NCBI RefSeq assembly: GCF_018274385.1
Contig: NZ_JAAFYZ010000004.1
Span: 60,732 to 124,731, forward strand
Direction of reading: 5' to 3'
Length of the DNA: 64,000 nucleotides
Origin: Catenulispora pinistramenti
Lineage (GTDB): Bacteria > Actinomycetota > Actinomycetes > Streptomycetales > Catenulisporaceae
A program made the position numbers and the translations under genes. The notes beneath the pieces are model-generated. The model did not search any database and had not been told where the DNA came from. It saw only the letters and a list, made by a program, of their open reading frames with translations. Every line of letters starts with the position of its first letter. Position 1 is the first letter of the stretch. Of this stretch, positions 53,009 to 64,000 are shown in pieces.

Positions 53009-54904
53009 TCAGCTTCCCGTGAATACCTCGATGGCGCCAGCGGCATCCTCCAGCGTCATGGGTTGCAGCACGGCCGCGCTCGCCTCGGCCGCGGCCGCTA
53101 CGAGTCGGCGTGCGGGCCAGTCGCTGGGAACGGGACGGTGGTCGCGCGCCGAGGTCAGCACCAGCCGGGCATCGGAGCTGTCGGGGTCTGGCGACACCTC
53201 GCCTTCCAGAGCGTTGGTCTGCTCTATGGCGTTGTGGATCCAGCGCAGTGCTTGATCCCGCGCCGCCGGCTCGCTGCGTGGGTCCGCGTGGTCGAGGATC
53301 GGAAGCTGCGCCGCCATCGCGCCGGCCGCCTCCGGGGCGAGTGCCCCGAGCACGGCGATCGTGGCCAGTCGGGCGCCGCCGTCGCCGTGGCTCTCCGGGG
53401 AGAGGTCGAGGGCGGCGTGCTCGTCGGCGTGCCGGAGTAGCGCGGACGACAGCTGCGACGGTGAGGAGATGTATCCCTCCTGCCCGAGTTCCGGATTGGC
53501 GTGGGTGCCGGTGAGGGGCGCGGCGATGGTGATGAGGCGCAGGACTTCACGCAGCCGCTCGGGGGCCGGGTCGTGGTGTCCGAGTGCTGCTTCCAGGGCG
53601 CAATGCATGTCGTCGATCGCGTCGCCCTCGTAGTCCTCGTCGCGGATCGCTCGCTGCGCGGCGATGAAGTTCCGTATCGGAGTCAGCAAGACGGGTGGAA
53701 GAGCCGGATCTTCCAGTGCCGCGGCGATCACCGCGTCGCCGAGCATCACCAGCGCGGAGTGGACGACTTGGTGCAGGGTGTCGATGCTGCCGGTGAGGTC
53801 GTCCAGCAGTTCGGCGCCGACTGGGATGTCCAGTAGGTCGGGCCGGTGGATGGCGGCCCAGACCGCGGCGTGCGAGGTGGCGGCGGCCCAGACCTCGCAG
53901 GTGTCGGAGTCGATGTCCTCGTCGATACGGTCCGATTCCAGGTCGGTGATGATGGCCACGACCGGGTCGTCGGTCAGCTCGACCGCCAGCTCCCACGGGC
54001 TGCGCACGTCCTGGAGACCGGCGCACATCGTGGCCAGCGCACCGAAACCGGCGTCCAGCAACTGGCGCAGGAGTTCGTTGCGATGCGCTTCGCGACGATC
54101 GGGATTGTCATGGTCGGCCATGGCCACGGCTGCGGCCGTCCAGCCCAACTCGTGCGCCTCCACGAAGGCTTGGAGGAGGAGGTGGCCGCGCATCTGGTCG
54201 TCGGCGAAGCCGTCGGTCGCGTCGTCGTCCGCGGTCAGACGCGCCCGCCGCACGAGGTCGTCGGCGAACTCGCGGCTTGCGCCTTCGGCGACGATGAGCG
54301 GCGCGTAGTCGTTGTCTGAAGCCTCGCGCCGGGCCGCCTGGATCAGCATGGCGCCCAAGGCGGTCGTGATCTCCCGGTGCCAGGGAAATTCGGCGGCGCC
54401 GAGTGCGACATCGCGGGCGGTGAACGCCGGATAGTTGACCCGCTTGCCGGGCTCCCAGACCGAGCGCACGGCGCCGGCCACGAGGTACTGGGCCGCCAGT
54501 TCCTGAAGCGGGTCGCCCATCAGGACCGGCAACGGCCAGGCCGGCCGGTCCTCAGCCCGGTCGTGATCGAGCGGAGGGAGCCAGTGCTCCTCGTCCCAGC
54601 GCCGGTCAAGTCTGGCGACCTCGACTTGTTGCAGGGTGTATTCCAGCAGTTCCGGGCTCCACGTCGTCAGGTGTCGTCCCAATGACGCCAGTGCGGCCGC
54701 CGCCTCTTCGAAATCCAGGCCGTCGCCGTCCAGGACCACCGTGATGACAGCGCCGCCGGGGTAGCCGATGATGCGGTGGTCGAGCACCTTGCGCAGCGAT
54801 CTCCAGCCCTCGGTCATCGCGGCGGCCAACGCGTCAACGAAATGCTGCCGCCGCCCCAACTCCGGTTCCGGTCCGGTGATGGTGATCTGACCCAGGTATG
54901 GCAC
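53009..54904 (-). CDS. 631-residue protein of unknown family
   Basis: I do not recognise the family. The protein is acidic, soluble and mainly helical, with no signal or membrane segment. An N-terminal 70 residues (MPYLGQITITGPEPELGRRQ and a VITVVLDGDG strand) look like a small alpha/beta domain. The rest reads like helical repeats rich in Ala, Leu, Asp and Glu, e.g. MRGHLLLQAFVEAHELGWTA and LHQVVHSALVMLGDAVIAAAL. The GTG at 54904 is preferred over one at 54925 because AAGGGGAACGAC precedes it. It is the first gene of the likely operon with the FAD oxidoreductase and the membrane nuclease. Confidence 0.75.
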   Translation of the reverse strand: MPYLGQITITGPEPELGRRQHFVDALAAAMTEGWRSLRKVLDHRIIGYPGGAVITVVLDGDGLDFEEAAAALASLGRHLTTWSPELLEYTLQQVEVARLDRRWDEEHWLPPLDHDRAEDRPAWPLPVLMGDPLQELAAQYLVAGAVRSVWEPGKRVNYPAFTARDVALGAAEFPWHREITTALGAMLIQAARREASDNDYAPLIVAEGASREFADDLVRRARLTADDDATDGFADDQMRGHLLLQAFVEAHELGWTAAAVAMADHDNPDRREAHRNELLRQLLDAGFGALATMCAGLQDVRSPWELAVELTDDPVVAIITDLESDRIDEDIDSDTCEVWAAATSHAAVWAAIHRPDLLDIPVGAELLDDLTGSIDTLHQVVHSALVMLGDAVIAAALEDPALPPVLLTPIRNFIAAQRAIRDEDYEGDAIDDMHCALEAALGHHDPAPERLREVLRLITIAAPLTGTHANPELGQEGYISSPSQLSSALLRHADEHAALDLSPESHGDGGARLATIAVLGALAPEAAGAMAAQLPILDHADPRSEPAARDQALRWIHNAIEQTNALEGEVSPDPDSSDARLVLTSARDHRPVPSDWPARRLVAAAAEASAAVLQPMTLEDAAGAIEVFTGS

Positions 54905-55130
54905 GTCGTTCCCCTTATCGCTCACGCCGTAGGCGTATGACTACAGATCGTATCGATGTCGGGGTCACACCAGTAGACGGTCCGGGGGAAATGGGACGAT
55001 TGTCTTGAGGTAGCGCGACTGCGCGGCCCGCGGTCTTGATCCAGAGCGGCCGTTGTCCTTGTCCGCCGACAGAGCCGGATCAGTAGTCTGTCCGTTGGCC
55101 GGAGCGTCTGGTGGCAGGGGGTGGGGGACG

Positions 55131-57278
<2,148 letters not shown>

Positions 57279-57600
57279 TGGCTAAGAGCGACCGAGGATT
57301 GGTGGCCGGGCGGAAAATCGGCGGAGCTCCGAGCCTGGCCGCACCGGTGCCTCGCGGCGCTGCGCTTGCAAGACGCATGCCCACGACCAACACCGGGTCG
57401 AGGGCATGCGTCCGGCACGCCCAGGCTCGTTCCCGCCGAGTTTTCCGTGCGCTGCGGCGGCTGCGCCGCCTCGCCAGACCGGCCACCAACCCTCGGTCGC
57501 TCTTACCTCATGAGTTGCTCAGCGACCCCCTCGCCGTCGCCGACAACCTGGAAGCATCGCATCGGAAGCAGAGCCTGGTGTACAGCTATATAAGGATACT
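57279..57600. other. Intergenic region holding a 223-bp palindrome
   Basis: 322 bp without a gene, between the kinase and SDR genes. Most of it is the palindrome listed next. The last 95 bp carries a TATATA box around 57587, very near the GTG of the SDR gene, compatible with a nearly leaderless transcript. Confidence 0.6.
57283..57505. repeat. 223-bp imperfect palindrome
   Basis: The outer 25 bp (57283-57307) pair with 57481-57505 with a single mismatch; inner pairs include CGGAAAATCGGCGG with CCGCCGAGTTTTCCG and GACGCATGCCC with GGGCATGCGTC around a central 19-nt loop. It has an uneven middle. No terminator T-run, no coding content. Confidence 0.85.
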
Positions 57601-58386
57601 GTGAATATGCTGATGCAGGACAAGGTCGTGATGGTCGCCGGAGTCGGATCCGGCATGGGTCGCCACATCGCGCTGGCCGCCGCGCGGGAGGGGGCCGACG
57701 TGGTGCTCGCCGCGCGTACCGCCGCGCAGCTGGACGAGGTGGCCAAGGAGGTCGGCGCGCTCGGGCGGCGGGCCCTGACCGTGCCGTGCGACCTGACCGA
57801 CCCGGCGACTGCGGAGCGGTTGGCGACGGCCGCTCTGGAGGAGTTCGGCCGTGTCGACGCGATGGTCTACAACGCCCTGGCGATGCCGCCGATCGAGGGC
57901 TTCGGCACGGTCCCGCTCGAAGCGCTGTCCACCGCCTTCGACGCCAACGTGCTCGCCGCGCTGCGGCTGACCCGGCAGCTGATCCCGGCCCTGGCCGAGA
58001 ACAAGGGCTCGGTCGTGATGGTCGGCTCCATGGTCCAGCGCTTCTCCGAAGTGTCGATGGGGCCGTACAAGCTCATCAAGACGGCCCTGCACGTGACGGC
58101 GCAGAACCTCGCCGCCGAATACGGCCCGCTCGGCGTCCGGTTCAACACCGTGGTCCCGGGCCAGATCTGGGGCGACACGCTGCGCGGGTACTTCGGCTAC
58201 CTCGCCCAGCAACGCGGCGACGTGACCGTCGAGGACATCTATAACGAGGTCGCCGCCAAGATCAACCTGCGCCGCCTGCCCGAGGAGGACGAAGTCGCCG
58301 ACGCGGTGCTGTTCCTGATCTCCGATCTGGCGCGCGCCGTCACCGGTCAGGCTTTGGACGTCAACGGCGGCGAATACCACCACTGA
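57601..58386 (+). CDS. SDR-family oxidoreductase, enoyl-reductase-like
   Basis: A 261-residue short-chain dehydrogenase. The cofactor loop reads VMVAGVGSGMGRHIALAAARE; YNALAM replaces the usual NNAG; the catalytic Ser lies in VVMVGSMVQ and YKLIK gives the Tyr/Lys pair. LDVNGGEYHH ends it. The N-terminal loop and unusual NNAG substitute are atypical of the classical branch, so substrate class is uncertain. The GTG at 57601 has AAGGA 5 nt upstream. It converges with the TrmB/LuxR-like regulator gene, separated by a strong bidirectional terminator. Confidence 0.87.
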   Translation: MNMLMQDKVVMVAGVGSGMGRHIALAAAREGADVVLAARTAAQLDEVAKEVGALGRRALTVPCDLTDPATAERLATAALEEFGRVDAMVYNALAMPPIEGFGTVPLEALSTAFDANVLAALRLTRQLIPALAENKGSVVMVGSMVQRFSEVSMGPYKLIKTALHVTAQNLAAEYGPLGVRFNTVVPGQIWGDTLRGYFGYLAQQRGDVTVEDIYNEVAAKINLRRLPEEDEVADAVLFLISDLARAVTGQALDVNGGEYHH

Positions 58387-58405
58387 CCGGCCGGTGCCTG
58401 GCCGC

Positions 58406-58452
58406 CCCGGCCGACCACCCGCAGCCAACCAGGCTGAGGGTGGTCGGCCGGG
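58406..58452. terminator. Bidirectional terminator between convergent genes
   Basis: CCCGGCCGACCACCC (58406-58420) pairs perfectly with GGGTGGTCGGCCGGG (58438-58452), a 15-bp stem with a 17-nt loop. Confidence 0.85.
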
Positions 58453-58536
58453 TCGCCCATGCTTGCCGCTGAGCCGTTTCGCAAGATTGCTTGTCAGGTG
58501 CGGTCCTGCTACCGACCACCCCTTGGAGTCAGCCGT

Positions 58537-59490
58537 CTAGAGCCACCCGCGCCGCGCGGCCTGCAACCCCGCCTGAAACCGGGTCTGCGCCCCGAGTTCG
58601 GTTATCAGGCCCCTCACATGCCGCTGCGCGGTGCGCGGGTGCCAGCCCATGTGGCGGCCGATGGCGGCGTCGGTCAGACCCGCGGCGAGCAGGCCCAGCA
58701 GGACGCGGGACTGCTCTGGCAGTTCCGCGTCCGGTGCCCCCGAGGCGTCGAAGCGCAGCGGCACGGCGCTCGCCCAGACCGACTCGAACAGCGCGATCAG
58801 CGTGTCCAGCAGCGAGGACTGGTGGATGACCAGTGCGTTGTCGCTGGAGACCGGGCGGTCCAGGGAGATCAGGCCCACCGTGTCGTCGGCGAGGAACATC
58901 TTCACCGGCACGCCGGTCGCGACCCGTGCCTGCTCGCCGGCGCTGACCAGGCCGCGGATCGCGCCGAGGCGGCCCGGCAGTTCCAGGCCGGTCCGGTCGT
59001 AGACGCAGCGATAGTGGACGCCGACCGCCAGCAGTTCGGATTCGATCGCGTTGGTCCCCAGGCCTCCGACGTATGGCGGTCGGTCGAATGCCCGGACCTC
59101 GTTGCGGGCGCTGCGTTGCAGCTGGGCCATGCGCTGCATGGTCGCCTCGCGGGTGGTGACCACCTCGACGATCTCGGCGGGGTCCACCGTGCCCTGTCCG
59201 AGTCGGAAGCGCTCCATCAGGTCGGCGGCCAGGGCGCGGACCCGTTGTAGCTCCTGCTCCTGGGAGCGGACCAGCACCTCCACCGCGGTGTCCGGGCGGG
59301 CGGGCCGGTATCGGACCGGGTGGCCGGGCAGGCGTGAAATCAGGCCCTTGGCTTCCAGCGCGGCCAGGGCCGAGGCCACCGGCGCGCCGGCCACCCGGGC
59401 GCGGAGCTCCGCGGTGGTCGCCGGGCCGCCGTCCAGTAGCGCCAGGTACACGTCCTGTTGCCCGCTGGTCAGACCCACTGCTTCAAGCAT
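58537..59490 (-). CDS. TrmB/LuxR-type transcriptional regulator
   Basis: A 317-residue regulator common in streptomycete-like genomes. An N-terminal TrmB-like winged helix (LTSGQQDVYLALLDGGPATTAELRARVAGAPVASALAALEAKGLISRL) is followed by a middle sensor segment (NAIESELLAVGVHYRCVYDRTGLE) and a C-terminal LuxR-type helix-turn-helix (LLAAGLTDAAIGRHMGWHPRTAQRHVRGLI). The ATG at 59490 has GGTGA upstream; the frame open further upstream lacks similarity. It is divergent from the large sedolisin gene across 137 bp, so it may regulate that protease. Confidence 0.87.
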   Translation of the reverse strand: MLEAVGLTSGQQDVYLALLDGGPATTAELRARVAGAPVASALAALEAKGLISRLPGHPVRYRPARPDTAVEVLVRSQEQELQRVRALAADLMERFRLGQGTVDPAEIVEVVTTREATMQRMAQLQRSARNEVRAFDRPPYVGGLGTNAIESELLAVGVHYRCVYDRTGLELPGRLGAIRGLVSAGEQARVATGVPVKMFLADDTVGLISLDRPVSSDNALVIHQSSLLDTLIALFESVWASAVPLRFDASGAPDAELPEQSRVLLGLLAAGLTDAAIGRHMGWHPRTAQRHVRGLITELGAQTRFQAGLQAARRGWL

Positions 59491-59627
59491 GGAGATCACC
59501 GCCGTATTTACGACAACACCGTGTTTCAGGCTCCCGCCATCCCTTCCACGCGCACAACCCGCCATGACACCGTGATCTCGAAAATCGAGGGCCCGCAAGG
59601 GATCCTGAACAGCCAGGAGTAGGCCTG

Positions 59628-62600
59628 ATGCGATCTGCACGGATACGACATCTGTTGAGCGTCGGTGCGGTTCTCGCACTGACCGCGGCCTTGGCCCCGG
59701 GCGGGTTGGCCGCGCCGGGACCGGCCCGGGCCGCGGTCGGCCCGACGACGAACACAGCCACGGCAACCGCCGCAGCCGCAGCCGCCGGATCGTCGGCGGC
59801 CCGCCAGGCGGCTGCGAACGGTGACAGCTTCAACCCCGCCAACGCCTACGTCCCCGGCTCGTCCGCCATCGCGCAGCCGTCCCAGTCCTCGCCGACCTCC
59901 CCGACCGACCTCACCCCGCCGGGCACCGCGAACGCCGCGGCCGCGGGCGCGTCGAGCACCGCGAACGCCGCCGGCGGCAGCCTCGGCCTCAACCTCTCCG
60001 GCAGCGTGGAGTCCGCTCAAGGTGCCGCGATGAGCGACCCGCTCCCCGGTGGCGACTCGCTCGAGTTCTTCAGCCAGGGGGTCGTCAGCCGGGTCCGGTC
60101 GGACGGCAGCGCGGTCTGGCAGCGCGGCAGCAACTCGCTCTACCGCGACTGGCACGTCGACTTCGGCAACGCCACTTTCACCGTGACGCCGCAGCTGGCG
60201 ATCGGCACCGACCCGGCCAATCCGTTCCAGGTGACCACTGCGGAGCCGTTCGCCATGACCAACACCCACCCGTATGCGGTCGGGGACCTCACCGGTGACG
60301 GCAGCACCGACATCGCCGTCGCCGAGGCCGTCGGGATCAACCTCGGCGCGTCCACCTGCGGCTGCGGCGGCCGGTTCACCGTGCCCGGATCCGATCTGCA
60401 CGTCGGCACGTTCGTCACCGTCCTGGACGCCCGGTCCGGCAAGACCCTCTACAGCGAGCTCGACCCGGGCCTCGTCCCGCAGCTCGCGATCGCCGGCCGG
60501 AAGCTGCTCATCGGCGACGAGACCGGACCGCCGAGCAACCCCAACGCTCCCGGTGCCTGGGGATCGGTCAGCAGCGTGCGGGCCCTGACCCTGCACGGCG
60601 ACCGCGGCGACCACGGCGCGCTGCACGCGACCCAGGCGTGGCAGTACTCGACTAAGGCACAGTGGGGCATGCTGCTCGGGCTGCAGACCGTCGGCGGCGA
60701 CACCGTCGTCAGCTGGTCCGACACCCCGCTCGGCCTCGGCCAGCCCGGCCCGCCGGACGGTCACGTGGTGCGCGTCGACTCCCGTGGCCGGGTGGTCTGG
60801 GATCAGCGCACGGCTGGATACCCGGTGCTGTCGGCCTATGATCAGGACCGCGGGGAACTCGCCGTCGTCGACGAGACCGACCCGACCCAGGGCCTTTCGT
60901 ACACCCTGACGGGGCTTCGGGTCTCGGACGGCCGTGCGGTGAGTAAGGTGACCACCACCGGTGAGCTGCCCACCGCGCTCAACATCAGTGCACTGACGCC
61001 CTGGTCCCGGCCGTCGTGGCTGGTCGCCGGGGTGGTGACGACGGCGAACGACGTGCGTCCGCCGTACTACAGCTTCAGCGCGGGCACGATCTCCGCGGTC
61101 GATCCCGACGCCCAACGGACCCTGTGGTCGCGCACTCTCACCGCCGCCGGCCCGAACCCGCCGCAGCCCGGCGCGATCGAAGTCGCGACCGACTGGTGGG
61201 GCCGCACCTCGGTCGTCGTCGGATCGTGGGCGGGGGCGCCGATGCCGAGCCCGTCCTCGCCGCTGACCGCGGGCGACGACCTCCAGGCCTTTTCCGGCGC
61301 CACCGGGGCACCGCTCTGGGACCACTCCGGGGACGTCCCCGACCCGCTGACCCTCGCCACGGTCGATGACACCGTGCGTGGCATCACCCCGGAGCAGGAC
61401 GTGCTGAGCTACCGGGGCGCCGATGGCGAGCAGGTCGGCCGCGCTCCGCTGGCGGGCCTGATCGACACCGCCGCAGCGGGATCCGTCAACGGCAGGAGCG
61501 CCTACTTCACCGGCGATGAGAGCGGCGCGGTGTTCGCCCTCGACGCCGCCTCACTGACCGCCGGCGACGACGTGCCGCGCGCGCTGTGGCGGGCGGACGT
61601 CGGCGGACCGGTGAACCAGATCGTGCCTACCGAGGTCGATGGCCGCGGCGTGCTCGCGGTCGCGGCGACCAGCGGCCTGGCTCTGGTCGACGAGCGCACC
61701 GGCCGGGTGCTGGACCGGATGGCGCTGCCCGGGCAGTACGCCTGGAACGTGGCGGTCGGCTCCGTGGGCGGGCGCACCGTCGTGGTCAGCGCCACCGACC
61801 GGCTCTCCGCCTTCGACGCCGTCACCGGCAAGGCACTGTGGACGTATCAGCCTCCTGCCGCGTCCTACTTCTCCGACGCGTCCGTCGTGGACGGCATGGT
61901 CGTGAGCGAGTACCAGAGCCAGGTGCAGCCGGGCCGGGCGCCGACGGCGATGGCGGCGGTCGGTGTCGACGCGGGCACCGGGCACGTGGCGTGGACCGCG
62001 GCTAGCGACCCGACGACAACTTCCTCGGCGCAATTGCGCAACGGCGTCGTGGCCGGGCCGGGCATCGCCGGCGCGGGTGCCGACGGCGCCGCCTTCACCT
62101 GGACGACCAAGACCTGGCAGGGCCGGGTCGACGTGCGCGACGCGCGGACCGGGGCGCTGGACTACAGCGACACCGCCGACGAACTCGGCCAGCATGAGAA
62201 CTACTCGCTCGACCCGGCCGCCGGCCTGGTGTCGATCGGCTCGCAGGGCGTGGTCTCGATCGCTCCCGGTGGCCCGATCGCAGTGGACTGGCTCGGCGGG
62301 ACCGGGGTGGCCGTGGCCGAGTCCGGCGGCGCACCGGTGCTGTTGGAGGGCGAGGCGGGCGTGGCGGTCTACCCGCTCTCGGCGCTGGCCGGCGGCCCGA
62401 ACCCGCTCATGCCGCTGGCGCAGAACCGGCTGTTCCTCGGCGCCCAACTGTCCGTCGCCGCCGGCAGCACGGTGCTCGCGACGCCGATCAATTGGTTCGA
62501 GCACCAGATGATCAGCACGGAGAGCGGACAGTTCGGCCCGCCGTACTCCATCGGGCAGCAGAAGGGACTCGCCGTCTTCAGCCTGACCGGCACTCCGGCT

Positions 62601-63809
62601 GCGAACGCCGTCCGACAGCCGGCGGCCAACCGGCCGCTGGCCCCGTCCCGGCCGACCTCGCTCTCGCTGTCCGACGACGCCGCCGGCGCCGCCCGGATCG
62701 GTGTCGCGCAGCCGGCGGCACAGGTCGAGGTGCACGGCTACAGCGCGACCGGCGCGCCGCGGCTGACCGCGTCCACACCGACCGGATACGACCCCGCGAC
62801 CATCCGCGCGTACCTGGGCCTGCACGGCACGGGCGCGGGCCAGACGGTGGCCGTGGTCGACGCGCCCGGCAACCCGAACATCGTCAGCGACGTCGACAAG
62901 TTCAGCGCCCAGTTCGGGCTGCCGCAGACCTGCACCGCCACCGTGACGGCGAACTGCTTCACCTTCACCGTGGCCGACGACGGCGGGCCGAGCACTCAGA
63001 CCCCTGACCCGGACTGGGGGCTGGAGACCAGCATGGACGTCGAGTGGATCCACGCGGTCGCGCCGCAGGCCTCGGTGGTGTTGGAGCAGGCGGCGACCGG
63101 CTCGTTCGCCGCGCTGTTCCACGCCGTCCAGACCGCGGCCGCGCTGCGACCGGACGCCATCAGCATGAGCTGGGGGATCGGCGGGGAGTTCGTCGACGAG
63201 ACCTACTACGACCACTTCTGTCAGCTCTCTGACTCAGTGTGCGTAGTCTCCAGCGGCGACCGCGGGAACCCGGGCTCCTACCCGGCCTACAACCCGGCGG
63301 CGATCGCCATCGGCGGCACCACTGTCAAGCTGACCCCGACCGGCGGAATCACAAGCGAGACGGCCTGGTCGGGCAGCGGCGGCGGGCAGAGCTACGTGGA
63401 ACCCACCCCCGCATATCAGCAGTCTGTCGTCACCGGCGGCCGCGGCACCCCCGACGTGAGCTACGACGCGGACCCCTCAACCGGCGTGGCGGTCTACGAC
63501 AGCTACGCCTACCTAGGCCAATCGGGCTGGTTCCAGGTCGGCGGCACCAGCCTCGGCGCCCCCTCCTGGGCGGCGATCATCACCTCAGCCGACCAACTCC
63601 GCACCGCCGCCGGCATGCCGAGACTGACCTCGACCGACGGCGCGGCCCAGCGGGCGGTCTACGGCTCGGCGGCGCAGCTAGGCCAGATCGTCTCGGGGAG
63701 CAACGGGTTCTGCCCGAAGCTCTGCACCGCCGGTCCCGGCTACAACTTCGTCACCGGGCTTGGGAGCCCGCGTGCTGGGTTGGACGCGGCGTTGGCTGCG
63801 GCGCCGTGA
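59628..63809 (+). CDS. Giant exported sedolisin (S53) protease 2 with propeller-like front
   Basis: A 1393-residue secreted protein. The signal peptide (HLLSVGAVLALTAALAPGGLAA) is followed by a low-complexity Ala/Ser/Thr segment. Residues about 180-1000 resemble a PQQ-type propeller, with repeated units such as GKTLYSELDPGLVPQL, GKALWTYQPP and GHVAWTAAS. The last 330 residues are a sedolisin domain: Glu1133 and Asp1137 (ETSMDVEWIH), ISMSWGIGGEF, VSSGDRG, and catalytic Ser1308 in VGGTSLGAPSW. No pro-domain of the normal type is visible; the propeller part may replace it or bind substrate. The ATG at 59628 follows AGGAG. It is divergent from the TrmB/LuxR-like regulator. Confidence 0.9.
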   Translation: MRSARIRHLLSVGAVLALTAALAPGGLAAPGPARAAVGPTTNTATATAAAAAAGSSAARQAAANGDSFNPANAYVPGSSAIAQPSQSSPTSPTDLTPPGTANAAAAGASSTANAAGGSLGLNLSGSVESAQGAAMSDPLPGGDSLEFFSQGVVSRVRSDGSAVWQRGSNSLYRDWHVDFGNATFTVTPQLAIGTDPANPFQVTTAEPFAMTNTHPYAVGDLTGDGSTDIAVAEAVGINLGASTCGCGGRFTVPGSDLHVGTFVTVLDARSGKTLYSELDPGLVPQLAIAGRKLLIGDETGPPSNPNAPGAWGSVSSVRALTLHGDRGDHGALHATQAWQYSTKAQWGMLLGLQTVGGDTVVSWSDTPLGLGQPGPPDGHVVRVDSRGRVVWDQRTAGYPVLSAYDQDRGELAVVDETDPTQGLSYTLTGLRVSDGRAVSKVTTTGELPTALNISALTPWSRPSWLVAGVVTTANDVRPPYYSFSAGTISAVDPDAQRTLWSRTLTAAGPNPPQPGAIEVATDWWGRTSVVVGSWAGAPMPSPSSPLTAGDDLQAFSGATGAPLWDHSGDVPDPLTLATVDDTVRGITPEQDVLSYRGADGEQVGRAPLAGLIDTAAAGSVNGRSAYFTGDESGAVFALDAASLTAGDDVPRALWRADVGGPVNQIVPTEVDGRGVLAVAATSGLALVDERTGRVLDRMALPGQYAWNVAVGSVGGRTVVVSATDRLSAFDAVTGKALWTYQPPAASYFSDASVVDGMVVSEYQSQVQPGRAPTAMAAVGVDAGTGHVAWTAASDPTTTSSAQLRNGVVAGPGIAGAGADGAAFTWTTKTWQGRVDVRDARTGALDYSDTADELGQHENYSLDPAAGLVSIGSQGVVSIAPGGPIAVDWLGGTGVAVAESGGAPVLLEGEAGVAVYPLSALAGGPNPLMPLAQNRLFLGAQLSVAAGSTVLATPINWFEHQMISTESGQFGPPYSIGQQKGLAVFSLTGTPAANAVRQPAANRPLAPSRPTSLSLSDDAAGAARIGVAQPAAQVEVHGYSATGAPRLTASTPTGYDPATIRAYLGLHGTGAGQTVAVVDAPGNPNIVSDVDKFSAQFGLPQTCTATVTANCFTFTVADDGGPSTQTPDPDWGLETSMDVEWIHAVAPQASVVLEQAATGSFAALFHAVQTAAALRPDAISMSWGIGGEFVDETYYDHFCQLSDSVCVVSSGDRGNPGSYPAYNPAAIAIGGTTVKLTPTGGITSETAWSGSGGGQSYVEPTPAYQQSVVTGGRGTPDVSYDADPSTGVAVYDSYAYLGQSGWFQVGGTSLGAPSWAAIITSADQLRTAAGMPRLTSTDGAAQRAVYGSAAQLGQIVSGSNGFCPKLCTAGPGYNFVTGLGSPRAGLDAALAAAP

Positions 63810-64000
63810 GCTGATGGCTTTTGGTCGGTGGTTGGTGGCTGACGGCTGACGGCTGACGGCTCTCGGTGGGACTCCGCCCGTGGATCGATGCGTCTTGCGT
63901 CGGTTCGCGGGCGGGTCTGTTGGGTGAGCGGCTTAGGGTGTGTCAGGGTTGGATCTTTTGGGCGCCGGGTTCGGGGGCGGAGGTTGGGGCGGAGGGTATT

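Noticed and set aside
63839..63862. GGCTGAC triple repeat after the last gene
   Set aside because: A few units of simple sequence in a short non-coding tail; nothing supports a function.

Overview
The window is high-GC actinomycete chromosome. Supporting marks are the gene order glmU-prs-rplY-pth, a SARP/AfsR-type regulator, a DUF397 protein, an RbpA paralogue, DUF5994 proteins, many GTG/TTG starts and many TetR, GntR, HxlR and Lrp regulators. The mix resembles a large-genome soil lineage such as Catenulispora or Actinospica; that assignment is inference from gene content. I saw no phage, plasmid, transposase, CRISPR array or PKS/NRPS cluster.

Layout. 1-7.3 kb is lipid and acyl-CoA metabolism: a cut-off SDR, an MCC-type acyl-CoA carboxylase (beta then alpha), a stand-alone N-terminal piece of an acyl-adenylating enzyme, a TetR regulator and a fatty acid desaturase whose promoter holds a perfect palindrome. 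7.5-11.8 kb is the conserved core: tRNA-Gln, glmU, prs, rplY and pth, with strong terminator hairpins around rplY. 12.1-13.5 kb is a non-coding nested inverted-repeat island with 39-bp tandem repeats at its centre. 13.9-21.3 kb holds two large NB-ARC/TPR ATPases that meet tail to tail (one with a SARP DNA-binding head), a tandem-HTH protein, a small exported peptide and a DUF397 protein.

21.6-28.6 kb holds an exported beta-propeller, an oleate hydratase, and a GntR/MFS/dehydrogenase set with a GntR operator. 28.6-30.6 kb and 38.6-42.8 kb carry two related cassettes. Each has a GT4 glycosyltransferase, a DUF5994 protein next to it, and a homologous structured leader of about 125 nt upstream of the glycosyltransferase. 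The second copy continues as a translationally coupled operon with an (alpha/alpha)6-barrel protein and an alanine-dehydrogenase-like enzyme. This repeated arrangement is the best candidate here for an undescribed system.

30.8-49.2 kb is rich in oxidoreductases, each next to its own regulator (TetR, Lrp or HxlR), several with clear operator palindromes. It also holds an exported phospholipase C with a membrane-anchored beta-propeller, a cold-shock gene with a terminator inside its leader, an RbpA paralogue and a third DUF5994 gene. 49.4-63.8 kb holds two exported sedolisin (S53) proteases, one fused behind about 1,000 residues of propeller-like sequence, a membrane-anchored Mrr-type nuclease, a FAD oxidoreductase, a 631-residue protein of unknown family, a kinase/WD40 protein followed by a 223-bp palindrome, an SDR and a TrmB/LuxR-type regulator. 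Coordinates of small sites were counted by eye and may be off by a base.
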